Notes under the pieces: generated by a model
What the model was told of the DNA's origin: nothing
Seen by the model: the letters and a program-made list of their open reading frames with translations, nothing else
Databases searched by the model: none
Program-made: the position numbers and the translations under genes
In this document: in pieces, positions 1-7,449 of the stretch
Layout: each line of letters begins with the position of its first letter
Numbering within the stretch: position 1 is the stretch's first letter
From: Propionibacteriaceae bacterium
GTDB lineage: Bacteria; Actinomycetota; Actinomycetes; Propionibacteriales; Propionibacteriaceae
Length of the DNA stretch: 9,924 bases
Assembly (NCBI GenBank): GCA_030538175.1
Contig: JAUNUL010000081.1
Span: 1 to 9,924 of the forward strand
Reading direction: 5' to 3'

Positions 1-600
1 GCCGAACGGGAGCTGTCCGACCGCGTTGCCGCGGTCCAGGGGGACACCGGGACGCTGGCAGAGATCGTGCCAGCCGGCTCGGCCGATGCCGTCACGTTTC
101 ATCTGGTCATGGACCGCACCGAGGGAATGACCGAGGCACTCGTTGCCATCGCTACCACGCTCAAACCCGGTGGCCTGCTCAGCGTTGTCATCAATCAACG
201 CCTGCCGCGGGTGTGGCAGCAGGCTGAGGCGGGGCACTTCACCGCCGCGCGCGAAGTGCTCCAGGACGCGGGGTTGCTCGACCGGTCCGCCTTGCTCGCG
301 TTGTTGGCTGCCGGTGGCTGGGAAGTGCTCGCAGAGCATGGCGTCGGCGTGATCGCCGACCAGGTGCCCGAGGCGGCTGCCGAGGGACACGCGGACGAGT
401 TGTTGGAGCTCGAGGCTGCTGCGGCGAGCCATCCGGCCTATCTCGAGTCGGCCGCCCGCCTGCATGTGCTCGCGACCCATCCCGGGGTCAACACCTCCGG
501 CGTTGCTGCATCTGCCGTCGCATCGGGTGCTGCTGTCTCGGAGTCCGTCACGTCGAGTGCCGTCGCGTCTGAGGCGGTTCCGGGCGCCTCAGCCACCTGA
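1..600 (+). CDS. SmtA/CmoM-like SAM-dependent methyltransferase, 3' part
   Basis: The reading frame is open from base 1 and ends at TGA 598-600, giving the last 199 residues; the N-terminus, with the glycine-rich SAM-binding loop, lies outside the window. Visible are the later Rossmann elements: an acidic strand leading to FHLVMDR, then LKPGGLLSVVINQR (visible residues 54-67). After that comes the pattern I recall from E. coli CmoM/SmtA: an AGHF-type segment, then GWEVLAEHGVGV, then a DELLELE helix and an LHVLATHP end. CmoM methylates the carboxymethoxyuridine wobble base of tRNA, but the substrate here is inferred from remembered similarity only. The last 40 or so residues are a low-complexity Ala/Ser/Val/Gly tail absent from E. 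coli CmoM. dinB follows after 9 nt, so the two are probably cotranscribed. Class I methyltransferase is firm; CmoM-like is moderate. Confidence 0.75.
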   Translation, partial: AERELSDRVAAVQGDTGTLAEIVPAGSADAVTFHLVMDRTEGMTEALVAIATTLKPGGLLSVVINQRLPRVWQQAEAGHFTAAREVLQDAGLLDRSALLALLAAGGWEVLAEHGVGVIADQVPEAAAEGHADELLELEAAAASHPAYLESAARLHVLATHPGVNTSGVAASAVASGAAVSESVTSSAVASEAVPGASAT

Positions 601-609
601 TCATGTCCC

Positions 610-1806
610 ATGCCGCCGCCCACCATCCTGCATGTCGACATGGACGCCTTTTATGCGTCGGTGGAGTTGCGTCGGCGACCTGACCTGGTCGGCAAACCCG
701 TTGTGATCGGGGGTGCCACCCGTGGTGTCGTCCTGTCGGCGACCTATCCCGCGCGTGCGCACGGAGTTTCCGGTGGCATGCCGATGACTCGAGCACGGCG
801 GTTGTGTCCCGAGGCGGTCGTCCTGCCACCGGATTTCGATGCGTACGCCGAGACCTCGCGGGGGATCCGGGCCATCTTCGAATCGGTCACCGCGGTCGTG
901 GAGACCGCCTCCATCGACGAGGCGTTCCTTGATGTCTCGGGAGCCCTCCATGGTGTCCGCGGTTCTGGGGCGGGCAGCCCTGCGGTGGTGCTCGGCGAGC
1001 TGATCCGGGCCAAGGTCCATGACGAACAGGGCATCACCTGTTCGGTCGGGATCGGGCCCACCAAGTTCGTGGCCAAACTCGCGTCGAATGCCGCGAAACC
1101 CGATGGGTTGCGTGAGGTCGTTCCGGCTGACGTCGTCCCGTTTCTCCACCAGCTGCCCGTCGAAGCGATGTGGGGGGTGGGGGAGGCGACCGCCGAGAAA
1201 CTGCATCGGCTGGGGCTGCACCAGGTCGCAGACCTGGCGTACACACCGAAGGCCACCCTCCAACGCGCCTTCGGGATCCACCAGGGTGCCCACCTGCACG
1301 ACCTTGCCTGGGGCCGCGATCCGCGACCGGTGATCGGTCGCCCACCCGAGCGCAGCGTGGGGTCGGAGGAGACCTTCGGGCGGGATACCGATGACGAACA
1401 GGTCGTCCGGCGCGAGCTGTTGCGGATGGCAGATCGCACTGCGTCCCGGATGCGGACCTCGGGAGTGCTGGGGCGGACCGTCGTGATCACCGTCCGGTTC
1501 GCGGACTATAGCCAGATCACCCGTTCGGGAACCATGCGAGGGCTCAGTGATTCCGGGGGCGAGATCCATGCCCAGGCATTGGCGCTGTGGGAGGCGCTCG
1601 GGCTGCAGCGGGCACGGATTCGCAAGGTCGGCGTACGCGTGACCGGCCTGGTGGATCGTTCGGATGCCCATGTGCAGCCGGAGTTGGGGGAGCCGGAGCA
1701 TGGCTGGCGCGATGCCGAACAGGCGATGGATGCCGCGGTCGCAAAATTCGGTCCCCAGGCGGTGCGCAGGGCCTCGCTGACCAGTCCCAAACGACCGACT
1801 GGATGA
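610..1806 (+). CDS. dinB: DNA polymerase IV (Y-family translesion polymerase)
   Basis: This is a complete 398-residue Y-family polymerase, which copies past damaged or mispaired templates with low fidelity. The N-terminal DMDAFYASVE motif (residues 10-19) supplies metal ligand Asp10 and an aromatic steric gate, probably Tyr15. SIDEAFLDVS (101-110) supplies the second acidic pair, Asp103/Glu104. CSVGIGPTKFVAKLASN (144-160) is the conserved fingers/palm segment, and MWGVGEATAEKLHRLG (187-202) is the thumb helix-hairpin-helix. The little-finger domain starts near the RSVGSEETFGRD segment (248-259). Start: ATG 610 places the catalytic strand as in the family. It has no clear Shine-Dalgarno and lies 9 nt after the methyltransferase stop, so translational coupling is likely. 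I see no typical C-terminal clamp-binding QxxLxL motif; the protein ends PKRPTG. The long antisense frame across it is a GC-rich shadow. Confidence 0.95.
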   Translation: MPPPTILHVDMDAFYASVELRRRPDLVGKPVVIGGATRGVVLSATYPARAHGVSGGMPMTRARRLCPEAVVLPPDFDAYAETSRGIRAIFESVTAVVETASIDEAFLDVSGALHGVRGSGAGSPAVVLGELIRAKVHDEQGITCSVGIGPTKFVAKLASNAAKPDGLREVVPADVVPFLHQLPVEAMWGVGEATAEKLHRLGLHQVADLAYTPKATLQRAFGIHQGAHLHDLAWGRDPRPVIGRPPERSVGSEETFGRDTDDEQVVRRELLRMADRTASRMRTSGVLGRTVVITVRFADYSQITRSGTMRGLSDSGGEIHAQALALWEALGLQRARIRKVGVRVTGLVDRSDAHVQPELGEPEHGWRDAEQAMDAAVAKFGPQAVRRASLTSPKRPTG

Positions 1807-1839
1807 TCCATTTCCGGGCTGGGTTTTCTTGGACCCGGA

Positions 1840-1845
1840 TAGAAT
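1840..1845 (+). promoter_or_regulatory. Possible -10 element for the DUF3040 gene
   Basis: TAGAAT sits in the 104-nt gap between dinB and the DUF3040 gene, in a short AT-richer patch. It differs from TATAAT at one base. No good -35 hexamer is present at 16-18 bp, which is common in actinobacterial housekeeping promoters but leaves the call weak. If used, transcription would start near 1851-1853 and give a leader of about 60 nt. Confidence 0.35.
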
Positions 1846-1910
1846 CTACACTTGAGAAGTCGCTCTGGAGTGGGGCGCAAATCACATACGAACCGGGGGA
1901 GGTGGCGCGG

Positions 1911-2294
1911 GTGGCACTGTCCGATGAAGAACAGAAACTTCTGGAACAGATGGAGGCAGCGCTCGCGGCGGAAGACCCAAAGTTGGCTCACACGCTGCGC
2001 GGCACCAAGACCCCTCGAACGCTCCAGCGCAAGCGGGCTGCGGTCGCAGGTCTGGCATTCATCGCGGGGTGCGGCATGCTGCTGGCAGGCATGCGAGCCC
2101 ACTGGGTCGTGTCAGTTGTCGGGTTTGTTGTCATGCTGATCGCCACCGTGATCGCGGTGACGGCCTATCGCAAGGTCGAACCAACCCAACACGGTCCTTC
2201 GAAGGTGCAGGCCGGCCAGCGGGCGGGGTCCAGCGACTCCTTCATGGACAAGATGGAAGAACGCTGGCGTCGACGCCAGGACGAGGGTTTCTGA
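1911..2294 (+). CDS. DUF3040 family small membrane protein
   Basis: This predicted 127-residue protein matches the actinobacterial DUF3040 pattern. It has a short N-terminal amphipathic helix (ALSDEEQKLLEQMEAAL, residues 2-18), a basic stretch (35-43), two adjacent hydrophobic segments (about 43-60 and 65-86), and a polar, charged C-terminus ending in an Arg-rich helix (about 110-124). No biochemical function is established for the family. Start: GTG 1911 has a purine-rich GGGGGAGG ribosome site at 1895-1902 with good spacing, and it starts the protein at the conserved SDEE motif. GTG 1902 is in frame but overlaps that site. The frame stays open further upstream, but that extension looks unlike a protein N-terminus. 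The gene is convergent with the transglutaminase operon. DUF3040 genes often lie beside dinB and the dcw cluster in actinobacteria (from memory), so an envelope role is a guess. Confidence 0.85.
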   Translation: MALSDEEQKLLEQMEAALAAEDPKLAHTLRGTKTPRTLQRKRAAVAGLAFIAGCGMLLAGMRAHWVVSVVGFVVMLIATVIAVTAYRKVEPTQHGPSKVQAGQRAGSSDSFMDKMEERWRRRQDEGF

Positions 2295-2312
2295 CCACAT
2301 GTGAACTAAACG

Positions 2313-2356
2313 CCAAGGGGGATCCAGCCGGAGCTGGGTCCCCCTTGGTGCGTTTT
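2313..2356. terminator. Bidirectional Rho-independent terminator
   Basis: A 16-bp stem, CCAAGGGGGATCCAGC (2313-2328) with GCTGGGTCCCCCTTGG (2333-2348), has one G-U wobble and a CGGA loop. On the plus strand it is followed by GCG then TTTT (2353-2356). On the minus strand the flank reads GCGTTTAGTT. It lies exactly between the convergent stops of the DUF3040 gene (2294) and the transglutaminase gene (2368), so it can end both transcripts. Confidence 0.92.
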
Positions 2357-2367
2357 GTCGCGACGGG

Positions 2368-4626
2368 TCAGGTGCTGCCGACGAGCCTGCTGCCCAATTG
2401 GGTCCACAGCGACCGTGGCCACCATGTCGCCACGAACTGATCCTGCCGCCGACTGCGGTCGGCGAGTCCCTTGCGGACCTGGTTGGTGATCGCCGTCAGG
2501 TCGGCATTGATCGGGTGGTGGGTGGAATAGCGCGCTCGTTCGACCATCAGCGACAGTGATGTCATGGCCTGGGCGGCGGAGTCGTCCAGATCGTGCGCCA
2601 CCTGCGTCCCGATCGCCCGTGGTGAGCCGGCCGGCCAGCGTCCGCCATAGTCGATCACCGAGTCGCGCACCTCGGCCCAAGCGTTCTCCACCTGCTGGGC
2701 GGGTGAACCAACTCCGGAGAGGCGGCTGCTGCGACGTCGGCCACGCAGGAGCATCGGCAGGGAAGCGATGGCCGCCACGAGCGCGGCGATGCCAGCGGAG
2801 GTGCCGGCCACCTTCAGCATCTGCAGCCAGGCCGGTGCCTCTTCGGGGCTGGTCGGTGCTTCTGCTGGTGGCGGCACGGGGGCGGGGCTTTCCTCGGCGG
2901 GAGGTGCTTCCACAGGGGGCTGGGTCGGCTCCGGGCCTTCGGAACCGGCATTGCTGGAGCCTGATACGACCGTCCATGGCGGTGCCGTGGCGATCGTGGG
3001 CGTCGGTTCGAACCGCACCCAGCCATAGCCCTCGAACCACAGTTCGGGCCACGCATGCATGTCGCGGATCGACACGCTCCAGTCGGTGCCCTGACGTTCA
3101 CCGGGCAGGAACCCGACTGCTACCCGGGACGGGATGCCGGCGACGCGCGCCATGGCCGCCATGGAGCCGGCGAACTGCTCGCAATAGCCCTTCTTGTCCT
3201 TGAACAGGAAGTTCTGCAACGCCTCATAGCCCGAACCCGGCAGTGGCTCGGTGGAATAGGTGAAACCACCCTCGTTGCGCAGATAGTTCTGGATCGCCGC
3301 TGCCTGCAAGGCAGGTGCATCGATGCCTCGGGTGATCTGCAGCGTCAGGTTGACGATGTCATCGGGAATGTCCTGGGGAATCGGCACCGTCAGCTGACTA
3401 TCGGGTGGGTTGCCGGTGGCCATCGCCCGGGACAGTCCGGGCCCGTCGGGTTTGATGTCGATGCTGCGGACTGAATATTCGAGGTCGCGGATCGCGTCCT
3501 GATAGTTCTCGCCCGTGGCCAGCATGATCAGGGAATCCCGGTCGTACGCCCACTGGCCATTCGCTGACACCGAGCTCGGGGCGAACGGCAACGGCAGATA
3601 TTGCGAACGGAAGTCCGTGACCCGAATCGTGGTGTTGCGCTGCACTTCGCCTGACTGTGCGCGGTGACCCGGTGGGGGCGGCAGGGACGTGCCGGTGGTC
3701 AGTTGCATGCCGGCGTTCTGCCAACCGGTTGAGTTGAACACGGGCAAGGACGCCATGCGCAGATAGACCCCGTCCGGTTGGTCCGTCGTGTAGCGCATGA
3801 CCACCCGGTTGGTCGGCTGGTTCAGGTTGCGGCGCAGATCGAGCGTCGGGTCGGCCATCTGGAGCGGCCCGTCGTCACCCCGCGGCTTGGTCAATCCCCA
3901 GCCCTGGGAGGTGAGCGTCGGCACGACCATCCCGAGTGCGAGCGTGAGCACGATGGCTGGTACGCCGACCAGCAGGGCCATGCGCAACGCCAGGGGCGTG
4001 GAGCCGCGGTCATGCTGGCTCCGCCGCACCCCGCGGGGCCAGCGCTCGGAGGTGTTGATCCCCTCGGCCAGAAGGATCAGCAGATAGCCCACCGCGATGG
4101 CGAGGAAGCACCACCAGGGCACCTCATCACGCAGCGCCAGCGCCGGCACCAGGAACAGAGAGGCGAGGGGGGCCAACGACCACATGGGTCGGTCGATTCC
4201 CTGGACCATCACATCGGTCAGGATCATGATCACGCCAACAGCGGTCACGAACAGCAGGCGAACGCCCGGGTGGGGTTCCATGGGCGCCGACTGGGTCTGC
4301 AGGTGCTGGGTTGCCTCACGGAAGAGCGCGACGAACCGGGTGAAGGGGTTGCCATCCTCGCCGCCCAATCCCAGTGACACCGCGAACGCGAAGCCGACGA
4401 GGGCGAAAGCCTGGAAACCGATGACCGCGAGATCGCCGAGCCGGAACCGACGCAGGACCAGCGAGATCCCACCCAGGATGAGCACCAACACCGAGGACAG
4501 CGCCAGATAGCCAGCGTCCTGGGTCAGCGGCAGCAGGGTGATGCTCGCCAACAGCACCGCGACGGTGACCGCGATGGTGAACCGGTCGGAGACCAACAGC
4601 CCGGACTTCTCATCATTGACGGCCAT
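2368..4626 (-). CDS. Transglutaminase-like membrane protein (TgpA type)
   Basis: The 752-residue protein begins with six or seven hydrophobic helices (about 16-33, 40-57, 65-87, 122-142, 148-165, 170-188, 215-238). A large extracytoplasmic region follows, containing a transglutaminase core. The catalytic cysteine is Cys482 in KKGYCEQFAGSMAAMAR and the histidine is His524 in RDMHAWPELWF. The third acid position is Glu540 in GWVRFEPTPT, where Asp is classical; I recall Glu in related actinobacterial proteins. A Pro/Glu/Ala-rich linker (about 563-598), a single helix (about 606-627) and a cytoplasmic DUF4129-like tail with ERARYST complete the protein. The likely activity is Cys-dependent amide chemistry or proteolysis on envelope protein; the substrate is unknown. 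Start: ATG 4626 shares one base with the DUF58 stop (TGATG) and has GGGGG upstream. An in-frame start at 4707 would overlap DUF58 by 27 codons and is less likely. Confidence 0.9.
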   Translation of the reverse strand: MAVNDEKSGLLVSDRFTIAVTVAVLLASITLLPLTQDAGYLALSSVLVLILGGISLVLRRFRLGDLAVIGFQAFALVGFAFAVSLGLGGEDGNPFTRFVALFREATQHLQTQSAPMEPHPGVRLLFVTAVGVIMILTDVMVQGIDRPMWSLAPLASLFLVPALALRDEVPWWCFLAIAVGYLLILLAEGINTSERWPRGVRRSQHDRGSTPLALRMALLVGVPAIVLTLALGMVVPTLTSQGWGLTKPRGDDGPLQMADPTLDLRRNLNQPTNRVVMRYTTDQPDGVYLRMASLPVFNSTGWQNAGMQLTTGTSLPPPPGHRAQSGEVQRNTTIRVTDFRSQYLPLPFAPSSVSANGQWAYDRDSLIMLATGENYQDAIRDLEYSVRSIDIKPDGPGLSRAMATGNPPDSQLTVPIPQDIPDDIVNLTLQITRGIDAPALQAAAIQNYLRNEGGFTYSTEPLPGSGYEALQNFLFKDKKGYCEQFAGSMAAMARVAGIPSRVAVGFLPGERQGTDWSVSIRDMHAWPELWFEGYGWVRFEPTPTIATAPPWTVVSGSSNAGSEGPEPTQPPVEAPPAEESPAPVPPPAEAPTSPEEAPAWLQMLKVAGTSAGIAALVAAIASLPMLLRGRRRSSRLSGVGSPAQQVENAWAEVRDSVIDYGGRWPAGSPRAIGTQVAHDLDDSAAQAMTSLSLMVERARYSTHHPINADLTAITNQVRKGLADRSRRQDQFVATWWPRSLWTQLGSRLVGST

Positions 4627-5894
4627 CAGTTGATATCCCCCAAGCGTTCGAGTGACTTCCAGGCGTCCGCAATCGCGGTCACCCGTGTCACCTCGGCGAC
4701 CCGCCACATCTGGTTGCGCAGCATCTGGACTGCAACCTGATGCTTCTCTTTCATCTCGTCGTCGGCGCGCTGGCTGCGGGTGACGAAGGTGTCCACGTCG
4801 ATGACAACGGCCAGTCCTTGTGAGCGGTTGCGTCGTGTTCGGATGAGCGCCTCGGCATCCTCCGTGGTCAGCCGGCCGGTCACCGCGACGAGCAGTCGCC
4901 CCTGCCGGTTGATCAGCGGGGAGTCCAGGGCCTGCGACAAGCGTTCGGTCGGCACGGGCTGGGTATCGGTGAAACAGTGCAGAATGTGCTGCCGGCTGGT
5001 GCTGAAGGTCCGGTCCATGTCCATCGGCAGCATCGGCCCGGTGCCGTCATAGAGGTCGACGGTGAACCCGTTTTCGAGGAAGTGCAGCGCAATCGACGCC
5101 GCACAGGACACGGCGTACTCGAAACTGGATTCCCGACCCGGCCCGCCGTGGGCGATCGCCCGGGAGTCGAGGACGAGCGTGACGCTGGGATCCCAGGCCT
5201 GTTCCTCTCGCCGCACCATCAGCTCGCCGCGTCGTGCGGTCGAGCGCCAGTGGATCCGCCGGACATCATCGCCCTGGCGGTATTCCCGGATGAGGACGTC
5301 ATCCGAACCGATCACGCCCAGGCGCTGTGGGCGGGTCTCGCCGGAGGAACCGCCGCCGGACACATTGCTCATCGTGCCGAGCTGGTGGATGCGGGGGGTG
5401 ACCAGCATTTCGGAGGTCGCAGTGAACTGTCGGTCGAACTTGACCAGGTTGAAGGCGTCCCGGGAGCGGACCAGCAGGGGGCCGATCTGATAGCGACCGC
5501 GCTGGCGGCCCTCGAGGGGATAGCTGACCTCACGACGCCAGGCGCCCGAGACGTTGTTCACCCCGAAGCGTGGGCGACGACCGAGCGAGGCCGGCACGTG
5601 CTCCTCGAACAGCAGCAGGCCGGCAGGCAGGTTGCCACGCTTCTCCAACACCAGCGTCGCTTCCATCGTCTCGCCGATGGGCAGCTCGCTGTGGGCGAAC
5701 CCACGTTCACAGGTCAGGCGGAGTTTGGTGCGCGCGATGAACAGCAGGGCAACCAACGGCATGAGGATGAGCAACAGCCCGATCCACAACACATCGCGCT
5801 GGCCCAGCAACATGCTGATGATCACGGTCGCCAAACCACCCGCGAGCAGCATTTTGCCGCGGGGGGTCAGCAGGCTCCAGGGATTGCGTCTCAC
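4626..5894 (-). CDS. DUF58 domain protein
   Basis: The 422-residue protein has two N-terminal hydrophobic segments (about 14-31 and 35-54), then a beta-rich region, then the DUF58 signature REYRQGDDVRRIHWRSTAR (203-221). After that comes a von Willebrand-A-like half with VTLVLDSR (238-245), a strand whose acid may help bind metal. In the MoxR/DUF58/transglutaminase arrangement, DUF58 proteins are thought to act as membrane-anchored partners of the MoxR ATPase; this is family context, not seen here. Start: GTG 5894 gives the expected short N-terminus (MRRNPWSLLTPRG) ahead of the first helix. The ribosome site is weak (ACGGA, 8 nt upstream). It follows the moxR reading frame by 48 nt and overlaps the transglutaminase start by one base, so it is mid-operon and translationally coupled downstream. 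Confidence 0.93.
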   Translation of the reverse strand: MRRNPWSLLTPRGKMLLAGGLATVIISMLLGQRDVLWIGLLLILMPLVALLFIARTKLRLTCERGFAHSELPIGETMEATLVLEKRGNLPAGLLLFEEHVPASLGRRPRFGVNNVSGAWRREVSYPLEGRQRGRYQIGPLLVRSRDAFNLVKFDRQFTATSEMLVTPRIHQLGTMSNVSGGGSSGETRPQRLGVIGSDDVLIREYRQGDDVRRIHWRSTARRGELMVRREEQAWDPSVTLVLDSRAIAHGGPGRESSFEYAVSCAASIALHFLENGFTVDLYDGTGPMLPMDMDRTFSTSRQHILHCFTDTQPVPTERLSQALDSPLINRQGRLLVAVTGRLTTEDAEALIRTRRNRSQGLAVVIDVDTFVTRSQRADDEMKEKHQVAVQMLRNQMWRVAEVTRVTAIADAWKSLERLGDIN

Positions 5895-5942
5895 CAGCTC
5901 GATCCGTCTCTGCTCACTTGTCGCTCACTTCTCGGCTTCCGA

Positions 5943-6206
5943 TCACTTGTCGGGCACGGGCACCGAGCGGACGATGGAGTCGATGATGTCCGCCACCGAG
6001 TGACGCGCGAGTTGTGCCTCGGTTGACGGCAGGACGCGATGGGACAGCACTGCACCGGCGAGCGCGGCGATGTCGTCCGGGCTGACATAGTCACGGCCGG
6101 CCATCGCGGCGTACGCCCGGGAGGCGCGCAGCAGCTGCAGCGACGACCGCGGGGACGCGCCCAGGCGCAGATCGGGGGAGTTTCGGGTGGCCGTCACGAT
6201 CGCCAC
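5943..6206 (-). CDS. MoxR C-terminal lid fragment, possible internal restart
   Basis: An 87-residue frame from GTG 6206 to TGA 5943 continues the MoxR frame after the TAA. It contains GASPRS (sensor 2) and the helical lid ([19 protein letters not shown] and onward). AAGGA at 6214-6218 stands 7 nt before GTG 6206 and could act as a ribosome site by chance. It is intact because it belongs to moxR; independent translation is unproven. Confidence 0.4.
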   Translation of the reverse strand: MAIVTATRNSPDLRLGASPRSSLQLLRASRAYAAMAGRDYVSPDDIAALAGAVLSHRVLPSTEAQLARHSVADIIDSIVRSVPVPDK

Positions 6207-6233
6207 CAGATATTCCTTGATCGCCGGGGCAAC

Positions 6234-6977
6234 TTAGACCTGCTTGACGGCCTGGATCAGGCCCATGATCGTCGCGGCGTCGGTGACCGGCTGGAGCGAT
6301 CCCAGCGGGTCGAACGAGCCGTGGTGATCCAACATGTCCATTTCGGCGCTCTTGGCGGGATAGCCCATGGTGATGCGGGCGGTGAAGCGGTCGCGCTGGG
6401 CCTCGGGGAGGGGATAGGTGCCCTCCATCTCGATCGGGTTCTGGGTGGCGACGACCATGAACGGGAGCTCGAGTTCATAGGTCACGCCGTCGACCGACAC
6501 CTGACGTTCTTCCATGGACTCCAGCAGCGCGGACTGGGTCTTGGGTGAGGCGCGGTTGATCTCGTCGCCGACGACGATGTTCGCGAACACGCCACCGGGC
6601 TTGAACTCGAAGTCGCGACGCTCCTGGTTATAGACCGAGACGCCAGTGATATCGGACGGCAGCAGGTCAGGGGTGAACTGGATGCGTCGCACGGAGCACG
6701 CGATCGAGCGGCCAATGGCCTTGGCGAGCATCGTCTTGCCGACGCCCGGCACGTCCTCCAGCAGCAGATGGCCCTCAGCCAGCAGGACGACCAACGCGAT
6801 GTCGACCGGCTCACGCTTGCCCTCGATGACGGATTCGATGGCGCCGCGGACCTTGCCCATGATCTCGACGACGTCCTCGACGCCGAACTGGCGCGACGGT
6901 CCGGTCGCTCTGCGGCCGATAATCGGGTTCGAACCGGTCAGCGGACCGTCGCGGGTCTCGTCGTTGTAGGAGCTCAA
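6234..6977 (-). CDS. MoxR N-terminal AAA+ core (open part of the interrupted gene)
   Basis: This is the piece actually translated if the TAA is real: 247 residues ending QAVKQV, with the complete ATP-binding subdomain but no lid. Translation starts at TTG 6977, chosen because a strong GGAGG (6983-6987) lies 5 nt upstream and no ATG is near. The first 30 residues are polar and variable, which is usual for actinobacterial MoxR proteins. Confidence 0.7.
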   Translation of the reverse strand: MSSYNDETRDGPLTGSNPIIGRRATGPSRQFGVEDVVEIMGKVRGAIESVIEGKREPVDIALVVLLAEGHLLLEDVPGVGKTMLAKAIGRSIACSVRRIQFTPDLLPSDITGVSVYNQERRDFEFKPGGVFANIVVGDEINRASPKTQSALLESMEERQVSVDGVTYELELPFMVVATQNPIEMEGTYPLPEAQRDRFTARITMGYPAKSAEMDMLDHHGSFDPLGSLQPVTDAATIMGLIQAVKQV

Positions 6978-6982
6978 CTCGT

Positions 6983-6987
6983 CCTCC
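6983..6987 (-). promoter_or_regulatory. Ribosome binding site fixing the TTG start of moxR
   Basis: On the minus strand GGAGG precedes TTG 6977 by 5 nt. This strong match decides for a TTG start; no ATG or GTG has comparable support. Confidence 0.8.
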
Positions 6988-7010
6988 GTCGTTAGCGAAC
7001 TTCGTCACCG

Positions 7011-7026
7011 CTCCACAGAGCTCCAC
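7011..7026 (-). promoter_or_regulatory. GTGGAG box pair upstream of moxR (candidate MraZ operator)
   Basis: On the minus strand the sequence reads GTGGAG-CTCT-GTGGAG, two perfect copies exactly 10 bp apart. It ends 33 nt before the moxR start codon, in the same orientation and at similar distance as the triple GTGGAG array before mraZ (40 nt). MraZ proteins bind tandem short G-rich repeats at about 10-bp spacing. Binding here is inferred from identity with the mraZ boxes. Confidence 0.55.
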
Positions 7027-7289
7027 CCGGCGTGGTGCCGGGCGGGGGTGGGTGGACCCGGTGAGGCCCGCCCCCGGTCGTGCCACAGATGATTGCCTGT
7101 CGGCACGCGCCGCAGGCGCCCGGTTGACCACCTTACGCGGTTCGCGCCGTCAGATCATCGTCGCCGGGGATTGGCGGATCCATGTCGCACGTGGAGGCGC
7201 CTGTCCCGCATGTCGCGGTCAAGCCCTGCAGCGTCGTTCGCGTACGCCAGCCTGGTTCGCCCCAGACGCCGCGCCGAGAGTGCGTTCTG

Positions 7290-7374
7290 CTCCACATCCC
7301 TCCACACCACTTTCCGGAGAACACCCCCACGTCCCTCCAGGCCACTTCCGCAGAACACCTCCACTTCCCTCCCC
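7290..7374 (-). repeat. Three 34-35-bp direct repeats built from GTGG boxes
   Basis: On the minus strand a 16-bp core, GTGGAGGGATGTGGAG (7290-7305), recurs as CTGGAGGGACGTGGGG (7325-7340) and GGGGAGGGAAGTGGAG (7359-7374), at steps of 35 and 34 bp. The first two units also share a CCACTT block (7307-7312, 7342-7347) and an AGAAC block (7318-7322, 7352-7356) on the plus strand. Within each core the boxes are 10 bp apart, as in the mraZ operator, but in the opposite orientation. Confidence 0.7.
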
Positions 7375-7449
7375 GGAGGGCGCCTGGGCGCCTGAATCCC
7401 CGGTGATCCGCGCGTGCGCCGCTCCCGCGCTCCTCCTGGCTCCCCATCG

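Larger units (their letters stand above)
5943..6977 (-). pseudogene. moxR: MoxR-family AAA+ ATPase, interrupted by in-frame TAA
   Basis: The frame from TTG 6977 to TGA 5943 would encode 344 codons, a normal MoxR length, but codon 248 is TAA (6234-6236). Before it lies the AAA+ core: Walker [10 protein letters not shown] (74-82), Walker [10 protein letters not shown] (135-143), sensor-1 VVATQNP (175-181) and EAQRDRF with a likely arginine finger (192-198). After it, in the same frame with no other defect, is the lid: [12 protein letters not shown], then LGASPRS carrying the sensor-2 arginine. The family reads VYVAP at the junction, so a Tyr codon has become TAA by one base change. MoxR ATPases remodel partner proteins, usually with DUF58/VWA proteins such as the next gene. 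The truncated form would lack sensor 2. A recent nonsense mutation, a base-call error or expression as two pieces are all possible; frame and family are certain, functional state is not. Confidence 0.8.

Noticed and set aside
601..1701. Long minus-strand open frame (366 codons) opposite dinB
   Set aside because: It lies fully antisense to a certain polymerase gene and its translation is Arg/Pro/Gly/His-rich without motifs, typical of GC-rich shadow frames.
4624..4707. Upstream start for the transglutaminase gene at 4707
   Set aside because: It would overlap DUF58 by 27 codons with a non-membrane-like extension; ATG 4626 has GGGGG upstream and forms the TGATG overlap.
4977..6026. Plus-strand open frame (349 codons) opposite DUF58 and the end of moxR
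   Set aside because: Antisense to well-supported genes, no family features, Gln/Arg/Ala-rich composition of a shadow frame.
6234..6236. Programmed stop-codon readthrough or recoding in moxR
   Set aside because: TAA is the least leaky stop, and I saw no recognisable recoding structure after it; kept only as a minor alternative under the nonsense-codon finding.
7040..7055. G-quadruplex upstream of moxR
   Set aside because: There are three G-runs of three or more plus a GG pair, so it falls short of a standard four-tract motif; high G+C makes such runs common.
7124..7155. Promoter with TTGACC at 7124-7129
   Set aside because: A good -35-like hexamer, but no TANNNT at 16-19 bp downstream.
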